Source of the DNA: an uncultured Alphaproteobacteria bacterium
Lineage (GTDB): Bacteria > Pseudomonadota > Alphaproteobacteria > Rhodospirillales > Rhodospirillaceae
Direction of reading: 5' to 3'
Assembly: GCA_900079695.1 (NCBI GenBank)
Contig: LT599022.1
Coordinates: 1,020,287 to 1,084,286, forward strand
Length of the DNA: 64,000 nt
Shown one piece after another: positions 33,324 through 41,693 of the stretch; position 1 is the first letter of the stretch; every line of letters starts with the position of its first letter. The translations under genes and the position numbers were made by a program. A model generated the notes under the pieces. That model did no database searches and was not told the origin of the DNA. It was given only the letters and a program-made list of their open reading frames with translations.

Positions 33324-34745
33324 TTACCCCGCCAACGCCGCCAGAAGCAGCAGCCAGAGCACGCCGAGGACGCTCGCCGCCGCCAGAAACGCACCGTTCC
33401 AACGCAGGCCGACGGTCGTCGCGGGGACCCGCCCGAGCACGCCCACCAGCAGCACCGTGGCGGTGAACGGCGAGCTCACCGCCGCGAGCGACCAGCCGAA
33501 CGCCATCGCCGTGACCACGACCCCGGGCGGCAGCCCGAGAGCGGCGGGCGTGGGCAACAACGGCACCAGCAGGGAGGCGGCGAGAATCGGATGCATACCG
33601 GCCTGCCCCAACAGCGGAATGCCGCAGGCCAGTGCCGCCAGAACGCTCCATGCGGGCATCGCCGAAAGATCGAAGAGATGCGCCGCGACCAGCGGTTCGG
33701 CGAGACCCGCGCCGAGTTTGCCGATGAAACCGGCCATGTAGAGCAGCACCATCTCGCCCCGATAGCCGTCCATCTCGCGCACGAGAAAATCGCCGCAGCG
33801 GCGCACCACCTCGGCCGCGACGGCAGCCGTGGAGGGCCTCGCCGCGGGAGGCACCGGATTGGCGGTCTGCACCGCGATCCAGGCGACCGAAACCACCGGC
33901 ACGACTGCGGTGACGGCCACGATCACCGGCAACCCGGTGGAGAGGCAGAACGCCGCGGTGCCGAGCACGATCGCCAGCAGCAGCAGCCCGAGCGGCCGGA
34001 GCGCGGCGAGCGACCCCACCGGGTCCGGCGGCGGCGGCGCGTTATGCGGGCGCGGCGGCTTGAAGGCGACGTCGAGCCCCCAGCCGAACGCGAGCAGCAG
34101 CACCCCGGTAACGAAACCGTAGCCCACGGCGCCACCCCACGATCCGCCCGCCACCAACGTGGCGCCCACCACCATCGAGAACGACAGCGGCGACCAGCAC
34201 AGCGTCGTGGCGAAACCGTGCTGAATCGCCAGCAGCATCCGGCGCAGGCGCACGGCGTTGAGGATCCTGCCGTCCGGTCCGATCTCGGCCTGCTCGACGA
34301 TGGTGCCGAGCAGCGAGATCGAACCGTAGTTGAGAACCAGGGAAAACAGGTGCCCGCCCGCGGCGAGCGCAAGATAGCGCTTGGCCGGGGTGCGGGTGGC
34401 GAGAAACAAGCCGCAGCGCCGGATCGAGGCGGAACCGCCGGCGGCGGTGCGGAGCGTCGATAGGGCGACGAAGAAGGCGAGGATGAACCCGGCGGAGATC
34501 AGCGCGCCTTCGATCAGGGTCCGTCCGTCGTCGCGCCACAGCAGCGCCGCCGCGCTCATCAGTCCGGCGAGGATCACGAAGGCGCGCCGCGACCAGCGCA
34601 CCGCGCCGAACACCAACAGCACGTAGGCCGCGCCGACCACCCCGGCGGCGATCTTCAACGGCGGGGCGTCGAACAGCGCGCCGAGGATCACCAGCACGGC
34701 CAGCCCCACCAGCATCACCCCGCGGGCGAGCGCCAAACGGTTCAT
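33324..34745 (-). CDS. Polytopic membrane protein, ion-transporter-like, unknown
   Basis: 473 aa from ATG 34745. About 12 hydrophobic segments in two halves separated by a Pro-rich loop (RPHNAPPPPDPVGS). Segments such as MYMAGFIGKLGAG-like LLYMAGFIGKLGAGLAEPLVA and GQAGMHPILAASLLVPLLP recall re-entrant regions of the ion transporter superfamily (ArsB/GntP/CitM group), but I cannot assign a family. It is the first gene of an operon with a secreted hydrolase, a small protein and a phosphatase, so it could import their product. Confidence 0.6.
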   Translation of the reverse strand: MNRLALARGVMLVGLAVLVILGALFDAPPLKIAAGVVGAAYVLLVFGAVRWSRRAFVILAGLMSAAALLWRDDGRTLIEGALISAGFILAFFVALSTLRTAAGGSASIRRCGLFLATRTPAKRYLALAAGGHLFSLVLNYGSISLLGTIVEQAEIGPDGRILNAVRLRRMLLAIQHGFATTLCWSPLSFSMVVGATLVAGGSWGGAVGYGFVTGVLLLAFGWGLDVAFKPPRPHNAPPPPDPVGSLAALRPLGLLLLAIVLGTAAFCLSTGLPVIVAVTAVVPVVSVAWIAVQTANPVPPAARPSTAAVAAEVVRRCGDFLVREMDGYRGEMVLLYMAGFIGKLGAGLAEPLVAAHLFDLSAMPAWSVLAALACGIPLLGQAGMHPILAASLLVPLLPTPAALGLPPGVVVTAMAFGWSLAAVSSPFTATVLLVGVLGRVPATTVGLRWNGAFLAAASVLGVLWLLLLAALAG

Positions 34746-34804
34746 CGACGGGAGTTTCCGGACCTGCAACCAGGGATCAGACTCAGGTGGGGTGGCGAAC
34801 CGGC

Positions 34805-34835
34805 AAAAAGAACCCCGCCGGGCGGCGGGGTTCTT
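34805..34835 (-). terminator. Terminator of ilvD
   Basis: 12-bp stem AAGAACCCCGCC (34808-34819) with GGCGGGGTTCTT (34824-34835), loop GGGC; TTTTT follows on the minus strand. Ten bases after the ilvD stop. Confidence 0.9.
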
Positions 34836-34844
34836 CGCATCGCG

Positions 34845-36686
34845 TCAGTCCGGCACGACCCGGACCGCGCCCTTCGAAGCGTTCGAGGCCATCGCGGCGT
34901 AGGCCTTGAGGGCGGCGGAGACCGCCCGGTCGCGGCTGGCGGGTTTGAACGCCATCGGCCCCTTGAGCTTTTCCGCCGCGCGCCGGCTTTCGAGCTCGGC
35001 ATCCGAGAGCCGCACCGAGAGCGCGCGGTTGGGAATGTCGATATCGATGATGTCGCCTTCCCGCAGCAGCGCCATGTTGCCGCCCTCCGCCGCCTCGGGC
35101 GAGGCGTGGCCGATGCACAGGCCGGAAGACCCGCCGGAGAAGCGGCCATCGGTGATCAGGGCGCAGACCTTGCCGAGGCCGCGGCTCTTGAGGTAGCTGG
35201 TGGGATAGAGCATTTCCTGCATCCCCGGGCCGCCCTTCGGCCCCTCGTAGCGCACCACCACCACGTCGCCCGGCTTGACCTTGCCGCCGAGAATCTTGTC
35301 GACCGCCTCCTCCTGGCTGTCGCAGATCACCGCCGGACCGGAGAAGGTGAGGATCGAGGCGTCGACGCCGGCGGTCTTCACGATCGCGCCGTCCTGCGCG
35401 AGGTTGCCGAACAGCACCGCGAGGCCGCCGTCCTTAGAGAACGCGTGCGCGGCGTCGCGCACCACGCCGCCCGCCCGGTCGGCGTCGAGTTCGTCCCAGC
35501 GCTTCGCCTGGCTGAACGCCTCGGTGGTGCGCACGCCGCCCGGCGCGGCCCGATAGAACTCCCGCACGGCGGCTTCGTCGCTGCGGCTGATGTCCCAACG
35601 CGCCAGCGCCTCGGCCATGGTGCGGGCGTGAACGGTGCCGCACCCGGCGTGCAGCAGTCCGGCGCGATCGAGCTGGCCGAGAATGGCCATGATGCCGCCG
35701 GCGCGATGGACGTCCTCGACATGGACGTTGGCGATGTTCGGCGCGACCTTGCACAGGCACGGCACCCGGCGCGACAGCCGGTCGATGTCGGCCATGGTGA
35801 AGTTCACCCCGGCCTCCTGCGCGGCGGCGAGCAGGTGCAGCACGGTGTTGGTGGAACCGCCCATGGCGATGTCGAGCGTCATCGCGTTTTCGAACGCCTC
35901 GAACGTGGCGATCGCGCGCGGCAGCACGCTCGCGTCGTCCTGCTCGTACCAACGGCGGGCGAGATCGACGATGGTGCGCCCGGCGGCGAGAAACAGCTCC
36001 TTACGGTCGGCATGGGTGGCGACCACGGTGCCGTTGCCGGGCAGCGACAGGCCGAGCGCCTCGGTCAGGCAGTTCATCGAGTTCGCGGTGAACATTCCCG
36101 AGCACGACCCGCAGGTGGGGCACGAATGGCGCTCGTATTCCGCCACTTCCTCGTCGGTCATGCCGTCGTCGGCGGCCTTGATCATCGCGTCGATGAGGTC
36201 GACGGCGTGGGTCTTGCCCTTGATCGTGACCTTGCCCGCCTCCATCGGCCCGCCGGAAACGAACACCGTGGGGATGTTGAGGCGCAGGGACGCCATCAGC
36301 ATGCCGGGGGTGATCTTGTCGCAGTTGGAGATGCACACCAGCGCGTCGGCGGTGTGGGCGTTGCACATGTATTCCACCGAATCCGCGATCAGGTCGCGCG
36401 AGGGCAGCGAATAGAGCATCCCGCCGTGGCCCATGGCGATGCCGTCGTCCACCGCGATGGTGTTGAATTCCTTGGCGACGCCGCCCGCCGCTTCGATCTC
36501 GCGCGCGACCAGTTGGCCGAGGTCCTTGAGATGCACGTGGCCCGGCACGAACTGGGTGAACGAATTGGCGATCGCGATGATCGGCTTGCCGAAGTCGCCG
36601 TCCTTCATGCCGGTGGCGCGCCAGAGGCCGCGCGCGCCCGCCATGTTGCGGCCGTGGGTGGAAGTCCGAGAACGATAAGCAGGCAT
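34845..36686 (-). CDS. ilvD: Dihydroxy-acid dehydratase
   Basis: 613 aa, full length. The iron-sulfur and metal-binding regions are intact: [15 protein letters not shown], then [31 protein letters not shown], and later [15 protein letters not shown] near the C-terminus. It dehydrates dihydroxyisovalerate and dihydroxymethylvalerate in valine, isoleucine and leucine synthesis. Stand-alone gene; no other ilv or leu genes are in the window. Confidence 0.97.
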   Translation of the reverse strand: MPAYRSRTSTHGRNMAGARGLWRATGMKDGDFGKPIIAIANSFTQFVPGHVHLKDLGQLVAREIEAAGGVAKEFNTIAVDDGIAMGHGGMLYSLPSRDLIADSVEYMCNAHTADALVCISNCDKITPGMLMASLRLNIPTVFVSGGPMEAGKVTIKGKTHAVDLIDAMIKAADDGMTDEEVAEYERHSCPTCGSCSGMFTANSMNCLTEALGLSLPGNGTVVATHADRKELFLAAGRTIVDLARRWYEQDDASVLPRAIATFEAFENAMTLDIAMGGSTNTVLHLLAAAQEAGVNFTMADIDRLSRRVPCLCKVAPNIANVHVEDVHRAGGIMAILGQLDRAGLLHAGCGTVHARTMAEALARWDISRSDEAAVREFYRAAPGGVRTTEAFSQAKRWDELDADRAGGVVRDAAHAFSKDGGLAVLFGNLAQDGAIVKTAGVDASILTFSGPAVICDSQEEAVDKILGGKVKPGDVVVVRYEGPKGGPGMQEMLYPTSYLKSRGLGKVCALITDGRFSGGSSGLCIGHASPEAAEGGNMALLREGDIIDIDIPNRALSVRLSDAELESRRAAEKLKGPMAFKPASRDRAVSAALKAYAAMASNASKGAVRVVPD

Positions 36687-36718
36687 GGTCGCCGATCCCT
36701 ATCCGCGAAATAAACGAG

Positions 36719-36747
36719 TCCCGCCACGCGGTGTGGCGGGAATTTTT
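36719..36747. terminator. Hairpin between the TRAP operon and ilvD
   Basis: TCCCGCCAC (36719-36727) pairs with GTGGCGGGA (36733-36741). The clean T-tract (ATTTTT) is on the plus strand, where there is no gene to end; on the minus strand the looser CTCGTTTATTT follows. It most likely ends the minus-strand TRAP transcript, 75 bases past dctM. Confidence 0.5.
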
Positions 36748-36815
36748 GATACGCCCGATGTCGTGCGCGCGTCAACGCCCCGCAACCGCGGAGCCGGGGA
36801 TTTCTCCCCGCCCGG

Positions 36816-38114
36816 TTACATATGGTCGGGGAGATAGGTCACCACTTCCGGAAACACCGTGATCACCGCCACCGCGAGACAGAGGATCAGGAAGAACGGC
36901 ACCGCCGACTTCGCGATGTAGAGAATGTCGCGGGAGCTCAGCCCCTGGAGCACGAACAGGTTGAAGCCGACCGGCGGGGTGATCTGCGCCATTTCGACCA
37001 CCAGGACGATGAACACGCCGAACCAGATCGGGTCGATGCCCGCGGCGACGATCATCGGCTGGATCACCGAGGTGGTGAGCACCACCACCGAAATCCCGTC
37101 GAGGAAGCAGCCCATGACGATGAAGAACACCGTGAGCGCCGCCAGCAGCGCGTAGGGCGACAGTTCGAACGCGGCGATCCAGCGCGCGAGCCCGGCGGGA
37201 ATGCCGGTGAAGCCCATCGCCATGGTGAGGAACGCCGCCCCGGCGAGGATGAAGGCGATCATGCACGAGGTGCGGGTGGCGCTCATCAGACCGTCGACGA
37301 AGGTCTCCCGGGTGAGGTCGCCCGAGGCGGAGGCCAGGATCAGCGCCAGGAACACCCCGACCGCCGCGGCGTCGGTGGGCGAGGCGATGCCGGAATAGAT
37401 CGAGCCGATCACGCCGCCGATCAGGCACACCACCGGGCCGAGGCGCTTCAGGCTTTCGAGCCGGTCGCGCCAAGTATAGGTTTCGGCGAGCGGCGGGATT
37501 TCCTGCGGGCGGATCAGCGCGCGGATGATCACGTAGCCCATGAACATCGCCACCAGCATCACCCCCGGCAGCACCCCCGCCACGAACAGCCGCGCGATCG
37601 ACTGGTCGGTGGCGATGCCGTACACGATCAGGATGATCGACGGCGGAATCAGAAGGCCGAGGGTCGCGGAGCCCGCGAGCGAACCGAGGATCGCGCGTTC
37701 GGAATAGCCGCGGCGCTTGAGTTCGGGGATCGACATCTTGCCGATCGTCGCGGCGGTGGCGGCCGAGGAGCCCGAGACCGCGGCGAAGATGCCGCAGCCG
37801 ATGATGTTGACGTGCAATAGCCGCCCGGGCAGCCGCGTCATCCACGGCACCAGCCCTTCGAACATATCGTCGGAGAGGCGCGAGCGGAACAGGATCTCGC
37901 CCATCCAGATAAACATCGGCAGCGACGCCAGCGACCAGAGGTTGGACGACCCCCAAATCGCGGTGGCGAGCAGCGGCCCGGCTGGCGAACTGGTGAACAG
38001 CAGCATGCCGATCAGGCCGACGCCGAGCAGCGCCAGCGCAACCCACACGCCGCAGGCGAGCAGCAGAAACATGAACCCGAGCAGGACGACGCCGGGAAGA
38101 ACCGCACCTTCCAT
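36816..38114 (-). CDS. dctM: TRAP transporter large permease (DctM type)
   Basis: 432 aa from ATG 38114, nine bases after GGGGAG; GTG 38120 overlapping the dctQ stop is the alternative. About 12 helices; GIFAAVSGSSAATAATIGKMSIPELKRRGYSERAILGSLAGSATLGLLIPPSI is the DctM signature (spanning about residues 110-165), with a second PTDAAAVGVF and ITPPVGFNLFV in the other half. It is the sodium-driven channel of the transporter. The substrate is a carboxylate by family, not identified here. Confidence 0.93.
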   Translation of the reverse strand: MEGAVLPGVVLLGFMFLLLACGVWVALALLGVGLIGMLLFTSSPAGPLLATAIWGSSNLWSLASLPMFIWMGEILFRSRLSDDMFEGLVPWMTRLPGRLLHVNIIGCGIFAAVSGSSAATAATIGKMSIPELKRRGYSERAILGSLAGSATLGLLIPPSIILIVYGIATDQSIARLFVAGVLPGVMLVAMFMGYVIIRALIRPQEIPPLAETYTWRDRLESLKRLGPVVCLIGGVIGSIYSGIASPTDAAAVGVFLALILASASGDLTRETFVDGLMSATRTSCMIAFILAGAAFLTMAMGFTGIPAGLARWIAAFELSPYALLAALTVFFIVMGCFLDGISVVVLTTSVIQPMIVAAGIDPIWFGVFIVLVVEMAQITPPVGFNLFVLQGLSSRDILYIAKSAVPFFLILCLAVAVITVFPEVVTYLPDHM

Positions 38115-38116
38115 GA

Positions 38117-38659
38117 TCACTCACTCCCCGCGCCGAGATCGCAGGCCGGATCGGTCCCGTCCTGAAGGAACCGCACCGCGCTGTCGACCAGCGCGATGCC
38201 GAGAACGCACGCCCCGATCGCGATCGGGATTTGCGGAATCCACAGCGGAATCGCCACCAGCCCGGGCGAAAGATCGCCGAACTCGTGGCTCTCCAGCACC
38301 AGTTGCAGCGCATACCAGGCGAGATAGAAGCTCACCGCCGCGCCCGCGAAGCAGACGCCGACGGCGAACGCCTTCCGCAGCCCGAGCGGCAGGTGCATCA
38401 GCACCAGCGTGACGCGGATGTGCGAGCCGTGCCGCAGCGCATAGGGCAGCCCGAGGAACGACGACGCGGCGAGGAAGAACCCGGCGATTTCGGCGTACGA
38501 CGGCACCACCAGCCCCACCGGAGTGCCGGAGAAGCGCGCCACCACCCAGTCGAGCGAGTTGGCGAACACCTGGGCGAGCACGATCGCGAAGATCGCCACC
38601 AGGAACAGCGCGGCGGCGACGCCGCAGGCGACATATAAGGTATCGAGAGCTTTCCGCAT
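38117..38659 (-). CDS. dctQ: TRAP transporter small permease (DctQ type)
   Basis: 180 aa from ATG 38659 (ATG 38668 also possible). Four membrane helices: LYVACGVAAALFLVAIFAIVLAQ, then YAEIAGFFLAASSFLGLPYALRHGSHIRVTL with the conserved HIRV, then two more. It pairs with DctM. Its stop overlaps the dctM start region. It is 120 bases downstream of dctP, with a terminator hairpin in between. Confidence 0.9.
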   Translation of the reverse strand: MRKALDTLYVACGVAAALFLVAIFAIVLAQVFANSLDWVVARFSGTPVGLVVPSYAEIAGFFLAASSFLGLPYALRHGSHIRVTLVLMHLPLGLRKAFAVGVCFAGAAVSFYLAWYALQLVLESHEFGDLSPGLVAIPLWIPQIPIAIGACVLGIALVDSAVRFLQDGTDPACDLGAGSE

Positions 38660-38734
38660 CACGTCCATCCAGACCGCAGCCGGACCCCGAAATCGCGGGC
38701 CGCACGGCGTCGGCAGCAAACAAATGGCTTAACG

Positions 38735-38764
38735 AAAAGGGAGCCGGCGCGCGCGCCGGCTCCC
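38735..38764 (-). terminator. Partial terminator between dctP and dctQM
   Basis: GGGAGCCGGCGC (38739-38750) pairs with GCGCCGGCTCCC (38753-38764), effectively a 10- to 11-bp stem with a tight loop, followed on the minus strand by TTTTCGTT. Placed after the binding-protein gene inside the operon, it should lower dctQM transcription or protect the dctP message. Confidence 0.75.
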
Positions 38765-38779
38765 GCGAACAGGCGCAAA

Positions 38780-39757
38780 TTACATCTTGTTGTAGGCGTC
38801 GAGGATCGCCTTGGCGTCCGCGCCGCCCTGCTTGGTCCAGTCCTCGACGATCACCTTGCCGGCGGCCTGGAACGCGGCCTTGAGCTCGGGCGAGGGCTTC
38901 TGCACCGTCATGCCGTTGTCGGCGAGGATCTTGGTCTTCTTCGCGGTCTCTTCCTTGCTCATCTCCCAGCCGCGCGTCTCGGCGGCGGCGGCGGCCTTCA
39001 GCACCGCCTCCTGGGTGGCCTTGGGCAGAGCCTCGAAGGCCTTGATGTTGACCGCGACGACGTTCTTCGGCAGCCAGGCCTGAACGTCGTAATAGTACTT
39101 CACGAAGTCCCACGCCTTCGACGACGCGCCGGTCGAGGGCGAGGTCATCATCGCCGCGACCTGACCGGTGGCGAACGCCTGCGGAATGTCCGGCACCTCG
39201 ACCTGGGTCGGCACCATGCCGAGCTCGACCGCGAGCTTCTGCTGCAGCGGGTTGTACGCGCGCAGCTTCAAGCCCTTGAGATCGCCCGGGGTGACGACGT
39301 CGAACTTCGAATAGAAGCCCTGCGGCGGCCACGCGACCGCGTAGAGCACCTTGATGCGCTGCTTGGCGAGGAGCTTTTCGACCACCGGGCGGGAGGCCTG
39401 CCAGAGCTTCCACGCCTGATCGTAGTCGGTGGCGAGGAACGGCAGGGAATCCACGCCGAACACCGGGTTCTCGTTGGTCAGCAGAGACAGGAAGAACTCG
39501 CCCGCGGGGACCTGATTGGACCGGATCGCGTTCTTGATTTCCGGATGCTTCACCAGCGAACCGGCCGAATGCACGACGATCTTGAGTTCGCCCTTGGTCG
39601 CCTCCTCGACGTCCTTGGCGAACTGGCGGACGTTGATGGTGTGGAAATCGGCCTCCGCATACGGGGTCGGCATGTTCCAGGTTTCGGCCTGCGCCGTGGC
39701 GGCTCCGAAGAGCGAGGCGGCAGCGGCGGCCAACGCCATCTTGCGAAGTGAAGGCAT
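38780..39757 (-). CDS. dctP: TRAP transporter substrate-binding protein (DctP type)
   Basis: 325 aa from ATG 39757 with AGGGAGA upstream. Signal peptide MPSLRKMALAAAAASLFGAATAQA, cut before ETWNMP. The DctP fold is clear: FAKDVEEATKGELKIVVHSAGSL, QVPAGEFFLSLLTNENPVFGVDSLPFL, DLKGLKLRAYNPLQQKLAVELGMVPTQVE with the conserved carboxylate-binding Arg, and WDFVKYYYDVQAWLPKNVVAVN. It captures an organic acid in the periplasm. First gene of the dctPQM operon. Confidence 0.93.
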   Translation of the reverse strand: MPSLRKMALAAAAASLFGAATAQAETWNMPTPYAEADFHTINVRQFAKDVEEATKGELKIVVHSAGSLVKHPEIKNAIRSNQVPAGEFFLSLLTNENPVFGVDSLPFLATDYDQAWKLWQASRPVVEKLLAKQRIKVLYAVAWPPQGFYSKFDVVTPGDLKGLKLRAYNPLQQKLAVELGMVPTQVEVPDIPQAFATGQVAAMMTSPSTGASSKAWDFVKYYYDVQAWLPKNVVAVNIKAFEALPKATQEAVLKAAAAAETRGWEMSKEETAKKTKILADNGMTVQKPSPELKAAFQAAGKVIVEDWTKQGGADAKAILDAYNKM

Positions 39758-39860
39758 GCTGTGAATCTCCCTGTTGGTGGTGATTTTGCGCACGGGACAA
39801 AAGCGAGGGCATATTTTAATCAGATCGCGCCGCACCCGCCAAGCGCTGATGAAGAAACGG

Positions 39861-39875
39861 GCAATACTCCGCCCA
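39861..39875 (-). promoter_or_regulatory. Possible sigma-54 promoter for dctPQM
   Basis: On the minus strand TGGGCGGAGTATTGC has the invariant GG and GC at the right spacing (consensus TGGCAC, five bases, TTGC). About 104 bases from the dctP start. Dicarboxylate uptake genes are often sigma-54 dependent, but there is no DctBD-like regulator nearby and the -24 box is imperfect. Confidence 0.3.
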
Positions 39876-40045
39876 AGCCAGGGAAAAGCTCCCGGTTTTC
39901 CGCCGCGAACCCGGCCGGATGCGGCAAACCGCCATCAGCTGCGCTGATCCCGCATAAAGAAAAATCATCGCGACTCGCCAACGCTCTAACGCGGGCGGAA
40001 TCATAAATACTTATCGCTGTCTATCGAAAGCGTAGATGCATCGGC

Positions 40046-40069
40046 GGATTGTCGCAAGACAAACAATCC
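40046..40069. repeat. Nested inverted repeats upstream of lysE
   Basis: Outer arms GGATTGT (40046-40052) and ACAATCC (40063-40069); inner arms TTGTC (40049-40053) and GACAA (40058-40062) around GCAA. The two pairings exclude each other. It ends 15 bases before the lysE ATG, so it may be an operator or an RNA hairpin affecting the ribosome site. Confidence 0.5.
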
Positions 40070-40084
40070 CCGCGGTGGTATCAC

Positions 40085-40720
40085 ATGCGGATGTTCGTCT
40101 ACGACCTCACCCACTGGACCACCTTCGCCCTCGCCTCCCTCGCGCTCACCCTCGCGCCGGGGCCGGACCTCGCGCTGATCGTCGCCCACACCGTCAACGG
40201 CGGGCGACGGGCAGGCTTCGCCGCGATGGTGGGAATCTGGACCGGCGCGCTCGGCCACGTGCTGCTCGCCGCCTTCGGCCTGTCCGCGGTGCTCGCCGCC
40301 TCCGCCACCGCGTTCGCGATCGTGAAATGGGCGGGCGCGGCCTATCTCGTCTGGATCGGCATCCAGGCGATCCGCGGCGCCGGCGGCCTCGCCCCCGCCC
40401 AGGTGGCGCGCGCGAAGCCCTGGCGCATCTTCCGCCAGGGCCTGCTCACCGACCTCCTCAACCCCAAGGTCGCGATCTTCTTCCTCGCCTTCCTGCCGCA
40501 GTTCGTCGAGGACGGCGCCGGTCCGGCGTGGGCGCAGCTGGCGCTGCACGGGGTGCTGATCATCGCCACCGCGGCGCTGATCGAGCCGCCGCTGGTGCTG
40601 CTCGGCGACCGCTTGGCGGCCCGCCTGCGCGGCCACGCCCGCACCGCCCGCTGGCTCGACCGCGGCCTCGGCGGCATGCTGATGGGCCTCGGCGTCAAGC
40701 TCGCGCTGCTGGAGCGCTGA
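40085..40720 (+). CDS. LysE/RhtB family exporter
   Basis: 211 aa from ATG 40085, with GGTGG seven bases upstream. Six helices; LTLAPGPDLALIVAHTVNGGRRAGFAAMVGI is the LysE family signature, and FRQGLLTDLLNPKVAIFFLAFLPQFV the conserved middle loop. It exports amino acids or related compounds. One base separates its stop from the patatin start, so the two form an operon. Confidence 0.9.
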   Translation: MRMFVYDLTHWTTFALASLALTLAPGPDLALIVAHTVNGGRRAGFAAMVGIWTGALGHVLLAAFGLSAVLAASATAFAIVKWAGAAYLVWIGIQAIRGAGGLAPAQVARAKPWRIFRQGLLTDLLNPKVAIFFLAFLPQFVEDGAGPAWAQLALHGVLIIATAALIEPPLVLLGDRLAARLRGHARTARWLDRGLGGMLMGLGVKLALLER

Positions 40721-40721
40721 C

Positions 40722-41693
40722 GTGCCGCGCTTCCAGATCCTCAGCCTCACCGGCGGCGGCTACCTCGGGCTCTACACCGCGTGCGTCCTGGCGGCGCTGG
40801 AGGATCGCGCCGGCGAGCCGCTCGGACGGCGTTTCGACCTGATCGCCGGAACCTCGATCGGCGGCATCCTCGCGCTCGCACTGGCCTACGAGGTGCCGAT
40901 GGCGGCGGTGCGCGACGCCTTCGCCGAACGCGGGCGCGAGATCTTCTCCGACCGCGACGTGCCGCGCAGCCGCCTGCAACGCCTGCGCCGCTCGTGGAAG
41001 GGGATCGCCGCGCCGCGCTACAGTCCCACGCCGCTCGCCCGGCTGATCGAGGAATTCCTGGGGCAGGCGACCCTCGGCGCGGCGAAGCATCCGGCGCTGG
41101 TGCCCGCGGTCAACCTCAGCCGCGGCGAAACCCGTCTGTTCCGCACGCCGCACCATCCGGCTCACGCCGCCGACGGCGCGGTGCGCGCCCTCGACGCGGC
41201 GATGGCGACCGCCGCCGCGCCGCTGTTCTTCCCGCTCGCGCGGCATCGGGGCGATCTCTACATGGATGCGGGAGTCTACGCCGACTGCCCGGACGCGCTG
41301 GCGCTGCACGAGGCCGAGCACTTCCTCGAGCAACGGCGGGAGGACGTAGCGATGCTGAGCATCGGCACCATGACCGCCGGGTTCGCGGTGCCGCCCGCCA
41401 CCCGCGCCGAGATCGGCGCGCTCGCCTGGATGGCGAAGCGGCGGATGATCTACACCGTGCTCTCGGCGCAGCAGCACCTCTCGCGCACGCTGATGGCGGA
41501 GAGCCTCGGCGAGCGGTTCCTGCGAATCGACCGCGACAATCCGGAAAGCACCTGGGAAATCATCGACCTCGACGTCGCCGGGCCGAACGCGGTGCGCACC
41601 CTCCTCGGCATCGGCGCGGAGGCGGCGGCGGACGTCCGCGCCCGCGCTGACGTCGCGCCGTTCCTCGCCCACCGGGCCGCCCCTAGGGATTGA
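40722..41693 (+). CDS. Patatin-like phospholipase resembling CBASS effector CapV
   Basis: 323 aa from GTG 40722, one base after lysE. Oxyanion loop GGGYLGLY (residues 11-18), nucleophile Ser45 in FDLIAGTSIGGILALALA, and Asp182 in YMDAGVY of the catalytic dyad (DA instead of the common DG). The run FQILSLTGGGYLGLYTACVL and the C-terminal QQHLSRTLMAESLGERFLRI resemble CapV phospholipases, which degrade the membrane when a cyclic-nucleotide signal binds. No CD-NTase, Cap2 or Cap3 gene is nearby. It overlaps the next gene tail to tail by 11 bases. Confidence 0.82.
   Translation: MPRFQILSLTGGGYLGLYTACVLAALEDRAGEPLGRRFDLIAGTSIGGILALALAYEVPMAAVRDAFAERGREIFSDRDVPRSRLQRLRRSWKGIAAPRYSPTPLARLIEEFLGQATLGAAKHPALVPAVNLSRGETRLFRTPHHPAHAADGAVRALDAAMATAAAPLFFPLARHRGDLYMDAGVYADCPDALALHEAEHFLEQRREDVAMLSIGTMTAGFAVPPATRAEIGALAWMAKRRMIYTVLSAQQHLSRTLMAESLGERFLRIDRDNPESTWEIIDLDVAGPNAVRTLLGIGAEAAADVRARADVAPFLAHRAAPRD

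Larger units (their letters stand above)
39758..40084. other. Divergent control region between dctP and lysE
   Basis: 327 bases without a gene. It is more AT-rich than its surroundings (for example 39812-39821 and 39955-40025). It contains a possible sigma-54 promoter for dctP (39861-39875) and nested inverted repeats ahead of lysE (40046-40069). No convincing coding frame on either strand. Confidence 0.6.

Noticed and set aside
29626-33741. Plus-strand open frame of 1371 codons
   Set aside because: It is antisense to rpmJ-distal methyltransferase, the kinase-like gene, phosphatase and hydrolase, which have clear family motifs. Its translation is Arg/Ala/His-rich low-complexity sequence, the usual antisense shadow in GC-rich DNA.
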